From NCBI GenBank assembly GCA_002348265.1, contig DEAT01000081.1:1-37353 (forward strand): 37,353 bases of DNA, in the 5' to 3' direction. Under the pieces are notes generated by a model. It saw nothing but the letters and a program-made list of their open reading frames with translations. It did no database searches and was not told the origin of the DNA. Below are positions 26,143-34,633 of this stretch, in pieces. The position numbers and the translations under genes are program-made. Source of the stretch: Gemmatimonadales bacterium UBA2975. GTDB taxonomy: Bacteria > Gemmatimonadota > Gemmatimonadetes > Longimicrobiales > Gaopeijiaceae. How positions within the stretch are numbered: position 1 is the stretch's first letter; each line of letters opens with the position of its first letter.

Positions 26143-26925
26143 ATGGGATCCTCACGTAACTCAAGAGAATGGATCAAAAACGAAGTGAGAAGGAATCCCC
26201 TTTTCTTTGTCGCATGTATTTTTGCTCTTGGGGCGGTGCCTGTTGGAGCCCAAGACCAGGAGGATTCGAAATCACGTATCTTCGGAGTCGAATCGAGTTT
26301 CCTTATTACGAGCGGATTAGGGGAATTCGGAGACCTGACGGGATCAGGCTTCGGTTTCACTATGGGTTCTACTTGGATGCCCAAGAGAAGCAGAAACTTC
26401 GGAGTCAGGTTAGACCTTTCGCTTAATGTCTACGACCGAGAGTCCACACCGACCTGCCTCACTGATCCCTGCTGGATTGAAGGAGATGTGGTTACGAGCT
26501 ACGGGACTCTTCAGTTTGGGATAGGTCCAGAGTGGACAATCACAAGTGGTCCGCTACAGCCGTACCTGTTTGCCACGGTTGGTAGGTCAGTGTTCTACAC
26601 AAGTCTAGGGCTTGAATTATGTGGGCGAGGAGGGCACGATCATCATCACTCTTCCAATTCGTGTTATTCAGAAGCTAGTAATAATTACCACGATGACTGG
26701 GGGGCGGTTGTTAGAGGTGGAGGAGGCGTGCGGTTCAAGATTTGGAAGTTTTTTCAATTATATGTCGGTGCTTCATATCAGCATTTTGGGACTCGAACGT
26801 ATATGGTTAAGGGCGACCTAGACCTGAACGACGATGGAAGCGTCACTGTTGGTAAGAAGCGTTTTTCTGCTGCCAACAACTTGGGATTCGAAGTAGGTTT
26901 GCATTGGGGTATTCCTGGTGGTTAG
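26143..26925 (+). CDS. Outer-membrane beta-barrel protein with His-rich loop
   Basis: From the ATG at 26143 the product has 260 residues; a TTG at 26113 is a less likely start. A basic N-terminus and signal peptide (PLFFVACIFALGAVPVGAQ) precede alternating strands such as SYGTLQFGIGPEWTI and QPYLFATVGRSVFYT, as in OmpA/OprF-like eight-stranded barrels; VEVGLHW-like strands close it. Between C160 and C174 is a loop with GHDHHHSSNS, then NNYHDDW: four His (165, 167-169), further His and two Asp in a short space. That composition suggests binding of Zn, Cu or Ni at the cell surface or periplasmic face. The protein is divergent from the TonB-like gene and may share its promoter region. It is otherwise an unnamed barrel. 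Confidence 0.75.
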   Translation: MGSSRNSREWIKNEVRRNPLFFVACIFALGAVPVGAQDQEDSKSRIFGVESSFLITSGLGEFGDLTGSGFGFTMGSTWMPKRSRNFGVRLDLSLNVYDRESTPTCLTDPCWIEGDVVTSYGTLQFGIGPEWTITSGPLQPYLFATVGRSVFYTSLGLELCGRGGHDHHHSSNSCYSEASNNYHDDWGAVVRGGGGVRFKIWKFFQLYVGASYQHFGTRTYMVKGDLDLNDDGSVTVGKKRFSAANNLGFEVGLHWGIPGG

Positions 26926-26997
26926 AGATGCTAGGGAGTAGACATTAGATCCGGACAGCTCGCGGTCGGCGCGCTGTATCCTCCATCCTTATAGATC

Positions 26998-28155
26998 ATG
27001 AAACGTGCTACGCTCGGTGCCTTCGTTCTGCTTGCCTCTTTTTCGACAGGTGTAATTGCTCAAGACGTGCATTTGGAAAAGGCACTCAGGGTCTTGGCTA
27101 CAACCCCCTTGGTAGATGGACATAACGATCTTCCTTGGGCGATCCGCAACAGTGAAGCAGGTCCGCATGACGTAGAGGCGCCGGAGCATGATCTTCGCAA
27201 AGAAACTTCCTTCCACACGGATCTCGAACGTCTTCGCGCTGGCGGGGTTGGGGCGCAATGGTGGTCAGTGTATATCCCCTTCGAAGCAGTTGAAGAAGGG
27301 GCGGCTAAGGTTCAGCTAGAGCAGATCGACATCGCCTTGCAGATCATCGACAAATACCCTGAGGCAATGGAGCTAGCTACCAGTGTCTCGGGTTTGGAGA
27401 GTGCCTTCGGTAGAGGCAGAGTGGCCTCAATGCTTGGAATGGAAGGCGGTCATGCTATTGAGAACTCTCTAGGTACCTTGAGGGCGTTCTACTCGATGGG
27501 CGTTCGTTACATGACGCTGACGCATAATGGAACGCTTGATTGGGCAGACTCATGCTGCGCACTGCCACGCCACGGTGGCTTGAGCGAATTCGGCAACGAG
27601 GTCGTTCGTGAGATGAATCGTATGGGTATGCTTGTCGATATCTCGCATACGTCTCCAGAGACGATGAATGACGTGCTGGATATTGCAGAGGCCCCGGTGA
27701 TTTATTCGCACGCCTCTGCTCGTGCACTCCATGACCATCCGCGTAATGTTCCCGACCAAGTTCTGCGGCGCCTCCCAGAGAATGGAGGAGTTGTGATGGT
27801 CACCTTCGTTCCGTCGTTCCTGACCTCAAGAGATAAAGCTACTATCGCAGATGTAGCGGATCATATTGAGCATATCGTTAGCATCGCTGGGGTCGATTTC
27901 GTAGGGGTCGGATCTGATTTCGACGGGATTGAATCGACTCCAGTCGGTCTAGAAGATGTCTCGACCTTCCCGGCACTCTTGGCCGAGCTTTCTCGCCGCG
28001 GGTGGTCGGAGGAGGACATGCGTAAGGTGGCAGGTGAGAATTTGCTTCGAGCTTGGCGTGAAGCGGAGGCTGTTGCGCGCCGGCTTCAGCGTGAGCGCCC
28101 ACCCTCAACTAGAACGATTGGTGAACTCGACCGGACGATTGGCCAAGACTATTGA
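26998..28155 (+). CDS. Exported membrane dipeptidase (M19)
   Basis: The product has 385 residues with a signal peptide (LGAFVLLASFSTGVIAQ). All M19 (renal dipeptidase) ligands are in place: H42 and D44 (VDGHNDLPW), E149 (MEGGHA), H217 (DISHTSP), H238 (YSHASAR) and D307 (GVGSDFDG). It should cleave dipeptides, including those with a D-residue at the second position, in the periplasm, using two zinc ions. Cys pairs such as DSCCALP may form disulfides. No strong Shine-Dalgarno sequence is seen at the ATG. The stop overlaps the TTG start of the DinB gene (TTGA, 28152-28155), indicating translational coupling. It adds to the M24 and amidohydrolase enzymes as part of extracellular peptide breakdown. 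Confidence 0.93.
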   Translation: MKRATLGAFVLLASFSTGVIAQDVHLEKALRVLATTPLVDGHNDLPWAIRNSEAGPHDVEAPEHDLRKETSFHTDLERLRAGGVGAQWWSVYIPFEAVEEGAAKVQLEQIDIALQIIDKYPEAMELATSVSGLESAFGRGRVASMLGMEGGHAIENSLGTLRAFYSMGVRYMTLTHNGTLDWADSCCALPRHGGLSEFGNEVVREMNRMGMLVDISHTSPETMNDVLDIAEAPVIYSHASARALHDHPRNVPDQVLRRLPENGGVVMVTFVPSFLTSRDKATIADVADHIEHIVSIAGVDFVGVGSDFDGIESTPVGLEDVSTFPALLAELSRRGWSEEDMRKVAGENLLRAWREAEAVARRLQRERPPSTRTIGELDRTIGQDY

Positions 28156-28679
28156 CTGCTTTTCCGCGTCCAGATCCTAGCGAGCATGCCGAGTACTATG
28201 CTCAGTACATCGCTCGTGTGCCGGATGGAGAAATTACGAGCACACTAAGTGACCAACTTGCTGAAACGGTTGAAATCCTGCGTTCGTTGCCGGCGGACCG
28301 GGAGACGTACCGATACGCAGAAGACAAGTGGACACTAAGAGAGGTAGTCGGCCACTTGATCGATACGGAACGAATGTTCGCCTATCGAGCTTTGGCCATT
28401 GCGAGAGAAGACGATGTAGATCTGCCGGGAATGGATCAGGATTCATGGAATAGAGGATCAAATGCTGGAGATCGGTCGATGGTTGATTTGATTGACGAGT
28501 GGCTTTTAGTCCGACGCTCCAATGTGGTGATGTTCGCCTGTATGCCGGACGGGGTAGGAAGTCGCACCGGCCGAGCCTCTGGTTACAAGTTCACAGTTCG
28601 CAGTTTTCCGTGGATCATTGCCGGGCACGAGCTTTGGCACAGGGACCTGATCCGTCGCGATTATTTGGCAGGTCTTTGA
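28152..28679 (+). CDS. Cytoplasmic DinB-family protein
   Basis: The product has 175 residues, starting at a TTG that overlaps the M19 stop; no ATG lies before the conserved core, so the rare start is the best choice. There is no signal peptide. DinB_2 features are clear: YRYAEDKWTLREVVGHLIDTE with H68, RALAIAREDDVDLPGMDQD, and IAGHELWHRDLI with H159 and H163, giving the three-His metal site. Members include thiol transferases and hydrolase-like proteins induced by damage; which applies is not known. Coupling to the dipeptidase suggests shared expression, although one enzyme is exported and the other is not. The next gene runs convergently after 16 nt. Confidence 0.88.
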   Translation: MTAFPRPDPSEHAEYYAQYIARVPDGEITSTLSDQLAETVEILRSLPADRETYRYAEDKWTLREVVGHLIDTERMFAYRALAIAREDDVDLPGMDQDSWNRGSNAGDRSMVDLIDEWLLVRRSNVVMFACMPDGVGSRTGRASGYKFTVRSFPWIIAGHELWHRDLIRRDYLAGL

Positions 28680-28695
28680 ACGAATCAGTAGACGG

Positions 28696-29790
28696 TTAGA
28701 GCTCCGACAATACAGACCCTAGCGCCCTACCAAATCTGGGAATCTCAACCACGCTCCTCCATGTCTGGATGGTTTCCTGAGAAGAGTGGTTGAAGAGACG
28801 TGTTATCGTGAGACGAGGCGACGCAACTCGAAGCGCTGTAGCTATTCTTTGACTCTCAGAATAGGGGATGAGGTGGTCAACTCGGCCATGCAGAAGATGT
28901 ACTGTGCCCCTGACTGCACCCAGCACTGATGTCGGATCAAGTGTGGGATCGGTGAGGCGGGCAGCCTCTTCGAGTTGTTCTCCGATGTGAAAAGCTTCGG
29001 GCCCTGGTGCGTGGGTCTTCGATCCTGGAGCAAAAAGGTCGAAGAGACTCCGACGTTCCATAGCGATGGTGCTGCGCAGATTGTGTATTATAGGATCGTA
29101 AAGGGCATCCCATGACGCAGCGCCGATGTCGCCGGCGTGACATGCAAGGGTCCTGAGTGCTTCGGCTACGTCCGTAGCGTCTTTATAGCCCGGCACAGCG
29201 GTAAGGTAATTGGCGGCAACAATCCATCTTCCGTATGGGTCGGGCTTCAGGTATGCCTCCTTACCAGCTGCGTTGTACCGACCTGTCATCATGAACCGGA
29301 AAGTGTGACGCAAGGAGCAATACCCTCCAAAGCCGCAAGCCGCCCCGATTTCGTCTCTCAACCTCGGACTTGCTCGGGCGCCAACTGCGTGCGGGGCGCC
29401 AAAAGAGAACCCTACCACACCTACTGGTTCGTCTCGGATGAGTTCACTGTTTCGGAGCCATTGCACCGACGCTGCGATACTTGGTACAGATAAGTCAGGA
29501 CGGAGTTGGAGATCACGCCATTCGGGGACGTCCGGCACTATGGCAGCAATGCCAGCTCGAGCCAGGGCTCTCGTAAATCGAACCAGCTGCGTGTGGGACC
29601 GTCCAGGACGAGTGATGCCATGCATAACTACCCATGCGGGCAAGTTTCTTGCTGTAATAGAGGGACGAACGAGTGTCGCCCGAACGGGTGTCCCGTCGCG
29701 GTCGACAGTGACTTCTTCTTCGATCACATCTCGTGGGGGTCTTAGCCACGCTCTGGTGAACGACAAAGTGCGTTGGATAGAACTGAGCAT
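28696..29790 (-). CDS. Alpha/beta hydrolase
   Basis: The product has 364 residues with no clear signal peptide. The catalytic triad is visible: S129 in GFSFG (GxSxG nucleophile elbow), D305 in LLHGRVDHLIP and H335 in LFNHSSQ. An oxyanion region around MHGITRPGRSHTQ precedes it. The fold resembles the prolyl-oligopeptidase or dienelactone-hydrolase-like group, with a large cap between about 165 and 285. Specificity is open; esterase or acyl-peptidase activity are both plausible. It is convergent with the DinB gene and divergent from the RidA gene, so it is transcribed separately. The 128 nt between it and RidA is the likely promoter region for both. Confidence 0.85.
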   Translation of the reverse strand: MLSSIQRTLSFTRAWLRPPRDVIEEEVTVDRDGTPVRATLVRPSITARNLPAWVVMHGITRPGRSHTQLVRFTRALARAGIAAIVPDVPEWRDLQLRPDLSVPSIAASVQWLRNSELIRDEPVGVVGFSFGAPHAVGARASPRLRDEIGAACGFGGYCSLRHTFRFMMTGRYNAAGKEAYLKPDPYGRWIVAANYLTAVPGYKDATDVAEALRTLACHAGDIGAASWDALYDPIIHNLRSTIAMERRSLFDLFAPGSKTHAPGPEAFHIGEQLEEAARLTDPTLDPTSVLGAVRGTVHLLHGRVDHLIPYSESQRIATALRVASPRLTITRLFNHSSQETIQTWRSVVEIPRFGRALGSVLSEL

Positions 29791-29907
29791 GTTTGTAAGC
29801 TATCCTCCCACACCGGATGTTCGCATGACTACGATTCAGCCTTGCATAGGTTGCGATGGTCGGGCATGATCCGGCCCATAACCCTATCGACGGCTACGGC
29901 CCTATCT

Positions 29908-29913
29908 AGGAGA
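29908..29913 (+). promoter_or_regulatory. Ribosome binding site of the RidA gene
   Basis: AGGAGA lies 5 nt before the GTG at 29919. It is strong enough to support the GTG start. Confidence 0.6.
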
Positions 29914-29918
29914 ACCTA

Positions 29919-30359
29919 GTGAAGCGCTTCGTCCTGACTTCTGCTCTAACCGTGTTCATGGCTCATCCTGTTCTCGCTCAAGAAAGGATTGCACACCAGC
30001 CATCTGAGCGCATTCCGTTTAGCGCGGCAGTTCAGGTCGGTAATACCTACTATCTTTCTGGTAAGCTCGGGGCGAACAGCGAGACTCGTGCTATGACAGA
30101 GGGCCGGATGGCAGCTGAGACCCACAACATCATGGGGTCATTCAAAGAGCTGCTCGGAGAGCTCGGGATGGACTTTGGTGATCTTGTGCGAGCGACCGTC
30201 TATCTGACTGATATCAATGGGTATGGTGAGATGAACGAAGCGTATGCCCAGTATTTTGAAGGGGTCGACCCGCCGTCTCGTGTTGCGATGGAGATCTCAG
30301 GTTTGGTAAACGGTGCCTTGATTGAAATCTCCTTCATCGCGGTGAAAACCGACGACTGA
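29919..30359 (+). CDS. RidA-family protein with signal peptide
   Basis: The product has 146 residues starting at GTG. A signal peptide (RFVLTSALTVFMAHPVLAQ) is unusual for RidA, an enamine/imine deaminase that normally works in the cytoplasm on 2-aminoacrylate. The core is complete: SGKLGANSETR, VRATVYLTDINGYGEMNEAY, R121 (PPSRVAMEI, equivalent to the active-site arginine of E. coli RidA) and E136 (ALIEIS). It could therefore be a catalytic deaminase of the periplasm or a binding protein of the YjgF family. It precedes the DUF2723 gene by about 100 nt, so linkage is uncertain. Confidence 0.9.
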   Translation: MKRFVLTSALTVFMAHPVLAQERIAHQPSERIPFSAAVQVGNTYYLSGKLGANSETRAMTEGRMAAETHNIMGSFKELLGELGMDFGDLVRATVYLTDINGYGEMNEAYAQYFEGVDPPSRVAMEISGLVNGALIEISFIAVKTDD

Positions 30360-30459
30360 TTGAGAACTTCGACTGAATCCCGGTCGATTGATGAATCATC
30401 AACCGGAAAGCAAGCGTGAATATGGGCTGTCTCACGCGGAGTCCGCTGGGTAGCGCATT

Positions 30460-32700
30460 GTGATGAGTCTTTTTTTTCAAGCCCCGGAAGTCGGCGAAGA
30501 TTTGCACAAAATGGAGCGCCCACCCTACCTGTGGGGAGTTGCTGCGGCTCTGGGTGCATTCTTGCTGTATGCCTTAACGCTTGCTCCAACTACTGCTTTC
30601 TGGGACGCTAGCGAGTATATCGCTACAGCCCATACGCTTGGGATTCCGCACCCGCCGGGGAACCCGTTCTTCATCGTTCTGGCGAAGGTATGGAGCCTTC
30701 TTTTGGCACCCACAGGGCTTTCGGTCGCTGTTAGAATCAACCTGTTTGCTGCAGCAACGAGTGCAGCTGCCACGGGCTTTTTCTATCTGATAGCTCATCG
30801 TGTGTTATGGGGCATTTTTCTAGACCGACGACTAGCCCAGGTGGCTGCGCTTGCATCATCTCTGATCGGAGCCACTGCCTTCACGGTATGGAACCAGTCG
30901 AATGTCAACGAAAAGGTTTACACCCTCTCGGTGATGATCATAGCGATCGTCAGTTGGCTGGCGGTTCTATGGCACGATAGAGGAGAAGAGCCTGGAACCG
31001 AACGCTATATCCTTTGGGCCCTATTCCTGCTCGCGATCGGGTCAGCGAGTCACATGATGTCGGTGCTTCCCGCTCCAGCCTTAGGCGTCTTGTTGTTGCT
31101 CTCGCGTCCATATCGGTTACTTACGGTTGGGTTTATAAGCCGGGCTACGTTAGTGATTGCATTAGGAATTTCCTTCAACTTCGTTCTTCCGATTCGCGCT
31201 GAACTCGACCCGGTTATCAACGAGGGTGATCCTACCTGTGTTTCGGTCGGGCAGGCCGCCGCAGCGGTCTTCTCCCAGGGCAGGGTTGGATGTCCGGCGC
31301 TGAGCTCGGCTCTGTCTAGGGAACAATATCAAACTCCACCAGTGTGGCAGCGTAAAGCTCCCTTCACGGCTCAGATGGCCACGTTTATGCAGTACTTTGA
31401 GTGGCAATGGGCCCGAGGGTTAGATGCGTCAGAACTTCCTGCACCAAGACGATTCCTCCCCACCGTTCTGTTTCTAGCTCTGGGGTTTGTTGGACTTTAC
31501 GCAGCGTGGGTGTCTGACCGAACACTTTTCGCATACCTAGCGGTTCTGGCAGGCACTCTGACGGTTGGACTCGTTGTTTATTTGAATTTCCGGCACGGAT
31601 ATTCCCTGCACGCTGACCTTGATCAGGTCCAGAGAGAGGTTCGAGAGCGTGATTATTTTTACATCGCAACGTTTTCTTACTGGGGATGCTTAGCGGGTAT
31701 TGGCTTAGCATGGCTTTGGAACGCGGCCTCTAGAAGGATCAACGGAGGACCGGCCCTGCACCACCTGAAGACAGCGCCGATCCTACTACTTGCTCTGCTT
31801 CCTCTAATGCTCAACTGGCCTTGGGCGACTCGCTCGGGAGACTATGCGGCCCGGGATTGGGCTTACGATCTCTTAATGAGCGTTGAGCCGTATGGAGTAC
31901 TCTTCACGAATGGTGACAATGACACTTTTCCACTTTGGTATTTGCAGGAAGTCGAGGAGGTTCGCCAAGACGTCACTGTCATAGTCGGTCAGTATCTCTT
32001 CACGACTTGGTACCCCCGTCAGCTACAGGAACTGACGCTACCCGGCCGTCAGCGCCCATACGACGCTGCTCTTGCCCCAAATCTATACGAGGATAGGGCC
32101 GCACCCACCACTTCTTTGACGACGATCGATCCGGATGTTTTAGAACAGGTGTCCTCGGTCCAGCTTCCCGATGATGTTACAGTTTCGTTTCCCAAGCTGG
32201 CGGTCACTTATCCATCGGGGATGGTCCTCGATCGCAGTGAACAGATCGCTCTTCGCATCATTAACGACTCAGCTCTGGAACGACCAATTTACTTTTCCTC
32301 GGCTGGAGGAATGATGTCTCGGCTCGGCTTGGAGCGTTGGGGTGTCCGTCACGGCTTGACGACTAAGCTAGAGATGCGGAACCTGGAGACCGACCCACAC
32401 GAAGGAATGATTAGGGGGTCTCCCGAGTATGGGAGCGTTTGGCTCGACTTAGAAAAATCTCTTAAGCTCTATGATGAAATATATGAGTACCGAGGCCTCC
32501 GGGATCGCGCGATTTGGGCAGACCGTTCGACCACTATGATGCCCTACCAGTACTACGTAATGGCTCTTCAGCTCTCAGATGCTGCGCAGCTAGACGGGAG
32601 GAGCCCAGAGCTTGTTCAGCGCCTTCGTGATGATGCACGTGCCTTTCAGGAAGTTGCGGGTGGCGGTCAGCGTGTCGCCTCAACAGTCGACATATCATGA
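30460..32700 (+). CDS. DUF2723 polytopic membrane protein (GT-C-like)
   Basis: The product has 746 residues from the GTG at 30460; the ATG at 30463 or the ATG at 30511 (MERPPYLW, similar to the usual beginning of family members) are alternatives. About ten to twelve hydrophobic segments lie in the first 460 residues. FWDASEYIATAHTLG (D49, E52) followed by IPHPPGNPF is the DUF2723 signature, resembling the catalytic acidic loop of GT-C glycosyltransferases such as protein O-mannosyltransferases. A soluble C-terminal half with FTNGDNDTFPLWYLQEVEEV follows, also typical. It probably glycosylates an exported substrate, which is inference. The stop overlaps the ATG of the next gene (ATGA at 32697-32700), implying coupled translation. 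Confidence 0.9.
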   Translation: MMSLFFQAPEVGEDLHKMERPPYLWGVAAALGAFLLYALTLAPTTAFWDASEYIATAHTLGIPHPPGNPFFIVLAKVWSLLLAPTGLSVAVRINLFAAATSAAATGFFYLIAHRVLWGIFLDRRLAQVAALASSLIGATAFTVWNQSNVNEKVYTLSVMIIAIVSWLAVLWHDRGEEPGTERYILWALFLLAIGSASHMMSVLPAPALGVLLLLSRPYRLLTVGFISRATLVIALGISFNFVLPIRAELDPVINEGDPTCVSVGQAAAAVFSQGRVGCPALSSALSREQYQTPPVWQRKAPFTAQMATFMQYFEWQWARGLDASELPAPRRFLPTVLFLALGFVGLYAAWVSDRTLFAYLAVLAGTLTVGLVVYLNFRHGYSLHADLDQVQREVRERDYFYIATFSYWGCLAGIGLAWLWNAASRRINGGPALHHLKTAPILLLALLPLMLNWPWATRSGDYAARDWAYDLLMSVEPYGVLFTNGDNDTFPLWYLQEVEEVRQDVTVIVGQYLFTTWYPRQLQELTLPGRQRPYDAALAPNLYEDRAAPTTSLTTIDPDVLEQVSSVQLPDDVTVSFPKLAVTYPSGMVLDRSEQIALRIINDSALERPIYFSSAGGMMSRLGLERWGVRHGLTTKLEMRNLETDPHEGMIRGSPEYGSVWLDLEKSLKLYDEIYEYRGLRDRAIWADRSTTMMPYQYYVMALQLSDAAQLDGRSPELVQRLRDDARAFQEVAGGGQRVASTVDIS

Positions 32701-33878
32701 AACGTCAGCAACTCGACCGGGACGAGTTATATCGGTATGCCCGTCACATAGCGCTTCCTGACATAGGACTTGAGGGGCAGCAGAGACTCAAAATCGGTCG
32801 AGTGCTTTGCGTAGGAGCAGGTGGTCTTGGCTCACCACTCGCTATGTATTTGGCCGCAGCGGGCGTTGGTACGATTGGCATGGTAGACGACGATGTGGTT
32901 GACGAGAGCAACCTCCAGCGGCAACTGCTTCACGGGACTAGTGATGTGGGAAGGAGCAAGCTGGATTCAGCTATTGAAAGGCTTTTTGATGTAAACCCAA
33001 ACGTCAAGATTGAACCTCATTACAAACGCCTCTCGTCGTCAAACGCACTCGAGATTCTCGGCGGATATGATGTAGTCATTGATGGCACGGACAATTTTCC
33101 GACTCGTTACCTTGTAAATGATGCGTGTGTCCTTCTCGGTATCCCGAACGTGTATGGTTCTGTTTTCCGTTGGGAGGGACAGGTCTCGGTTTTCGCCAGC
33201 AAAAGCGGCCCTTGCTACCGCTGCCTTTTTCGGGAGCCCCCACCGCCAGGCTTGGTGCCCAACTGTGCCGAGGGCGGTGTTCTTGGAGCGCTCCCAGGGA
33301 TTATAGGCACCATGCAGGCGATGGAGGCAATTAAGCTAATCCTCGGAGTTGGAAAGAGTCTGGTGGGGCGACTCATGATTTTCGATGCTCTCGAAATGTC
33401 CTGGCGTGAAGTTGCCTTGAGAAGAAATCCCACGTGTCCGGTTTGTGGTGACGAGCCGACTCAGTTGAGCCTGATCGATTACGAGGTGTTCTGCGGAGTG
33501 AAGTCAGAGTCCGGAGCAGAAGTTGCTGGGGCATCAGAAATCGATGTGGAGACGGTCGAAGAGATAGTCCCGAGAGAGGTCTCGCGCCTTCTTGGAGAGG
33601 AAGTGCCTCCATTCCTTCTTGATGTTCGAGAACCGTGGGAATGGGCCGTAAGCAACTTGGGAGACCAAGGCGCCCGCCTCATTTCGCTCGCGGAACTCAC
33701 AGACCGGATGAGTGAAGTCCCCTCCGATCGAACTATCATCGTGTACTGCCGATCGGGGCAGCGGTCGAGAACAGGAGCCCGTATGCTAATCGAGGGAGGA
33801 CGAAGAAATGTTCTTAGCCTCCGAGGTGGGCTTAAGGCATGGTCTGACGAGGTTGACTCGTCGATGCGGGTGGTGTGA
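32697..33878 (+). CDS. moeB: MoeB/ThiF-type adenylyltransferase fused to rhodanese domain
   Basis: The product has 393 residues. Residues 1-255 form an E1-like adenylating domain: nucleotide loop VGAGGLGSPLA (39-49), SNLQRQLLH, zinc-binding CxxC pairs at C173/C176 and C247/C250, and catalytic-type C190 in VPNCAEGGVLG. Residues about 285-390 form a rhodanese domain with active-site C351 (YCRSGQRS). The combination matches MOCS3/MoeBR proteins, which adenylate a ubiquitin-like sulfur carrier (MoaD, ThiS) and transfer sulfur from the rhodanese. No carrier gene is in the window, so molybdopterin or thiamine use cannot be chosen. It overlaps the DUF2723 gene by 4 nt, a pairing with no obvious metabolic logic. 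Confidence 0.93.
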   Translation: MKRQQLDRDELYRYARHIALPDIGLEGQQRLKIGRVLCVGAGGLGSPLAMYLAAAGVGTIGMVDDDVVDESNLQRQLLHGTSDVGRSKLDSAIERLFDVNPNVKIEPHYKRLSSSNALEILGGYDVVIDGTDNFPTRYLVNDACVLLGIPNVYGSVFRWEGQVSVFASKSGPCYRCLFREPPPPGLVPNCAEGGVLGALPGIIGTMQAMEAIKLILGVGKSLVGRLMIFDALEMSWREVALRRNPTCPVCGDEPTQLSLIDYEVFCGVKSESGAEVAGASEIDVETVEEIVPREVSRLLGEEVPPFLLDVREPWEWAVSNLGDQGARLISLAELTDRMSEVPSDRTIIVYCRSGQRSRTGARMLIEGGRRNVLSLRGGLKAWSDEVDSSMRVV

Positions 33879-33982
33879 CTGAGAGTCTCCGTTAGTGACA
33901 GGGGCTCATGACTGGACCCGAATCGTTCTCCGCTTGTATTCATTACAAAATTATCTCTACACCCCTTAGTTCACGGATCATC

Positions 33983-34498
33983 ATGAGACGTCTTCTGCTT
34001 GTTATAACGTTCCTCATTTCAGCGCCTTCCGTGGCCTGGGCTCAGCCGCGAGTAATGTTTGGGGGAGGGTTCACAAGCCCTCAGGGGGACCTACGAGATT
34101 CTGCAGATCCGGGCTGGCACCTTAATGCGGGGGTCCAGATCGCTATCCCGACACTGCCGGTGAGTCTCAGAGGTCACGGACAACTGCACAGGCTCGATTC
34201 GCGCAATAACGATTATCGGGATACAGAGTTTCTCTCGGGTGTTCTATCAGTGGTTTTTAATTTGCCAGGGGTAGGCTTGGAGCCGTACTTGCTGGCTGGG
34301 TTGGGCTCGTATCGATTTAATGGCGGCGTTGCCGTCGCGGAAAGAATTCAGCGATCTGACACTGGATACCACGGGGGCTTCGGCGTAGTGACCGGCCAGC
34401 TAGGCCTAGGCTTATTTGCGGAGGTTCGGTATGTCCGTATTGATCAGGATGACGTCGCCATATCAATGACGCCTCTGACTCTGGGGGTTCGGTTCTGA
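33983..34498 (+). CDS. Small outer-membrane beta-barrel-like protein
   Basis: From the ATG at 33983 the product has 171 residues; the in-frame ATG at 33908 adds 25 residues before the signal and is unlikely. A signal peptide (RLLLVITFLISAPSVAWAQ) is followed by alternating strands typical of OmpW/OmpX-size barrels, such as 'PEVMFGGGFTSP'-like starts, 'LGLFAEVRYVRIDQDD' and a final 'MTPLTLGVRF' ending in Phe. No specific family name can be given. It lies 104 nt after the MoeB-rhodanese gene and ends in a convergent intergenic region. Confidence 0.75.
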   Translation: MRRLLLVITFLISAPSVAWAQPRVMFGGGFTSPQGDLRDSADPGWHLNAGVQIAIPTLPVSLRGHGQLHRLDSRNNDYRDTEFLSGVLSVVFNLPGVGLEPYLLAGLGSYRFNGGVAVAERIQRSDTGYHGGFGVVTGQLGLGLFAEVRYVRIDQDDVAISMTPLTLGVRF

Positions 34499-34550
34499 TC
34501 GTAGAGGAGCCGGTGCGTTCGCCTTTCTAATTCTGTTATAGCCGAAGCCT

Positions 34551-34568
34551 GCTTGGCCTTCACCAAGC
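34551..34568. terminator. Possible terminator hairpin between convergent genes
   Basis: GCTTGG and CCAAGC form a perfect 6-bp stem with a 6-nt loop between two convergent genes. There is no following T-run, so it may be chance. Confidence 0.25.
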
Positions 34569-34633
34569 GAGTCTTCACCGAGAAATTCTACAGAGGCGGC
34601 TCCCTGTCTGAACTATCTGTGGCTCGTTCTTGG

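Noticed and set aside
30467..30479. Run of eight T residues just after the start of the DUF2723 gene, possible terminator or slippery site
   Set aside because: No stem precedes it, and a later start codon (30511) would put it outside the gene.
33479..33943. Antisense frame of 154 codons
   Set aside because: It opposes the rhodanese domain of the MoeB-like gene, whose motifs are intact; no independent support.
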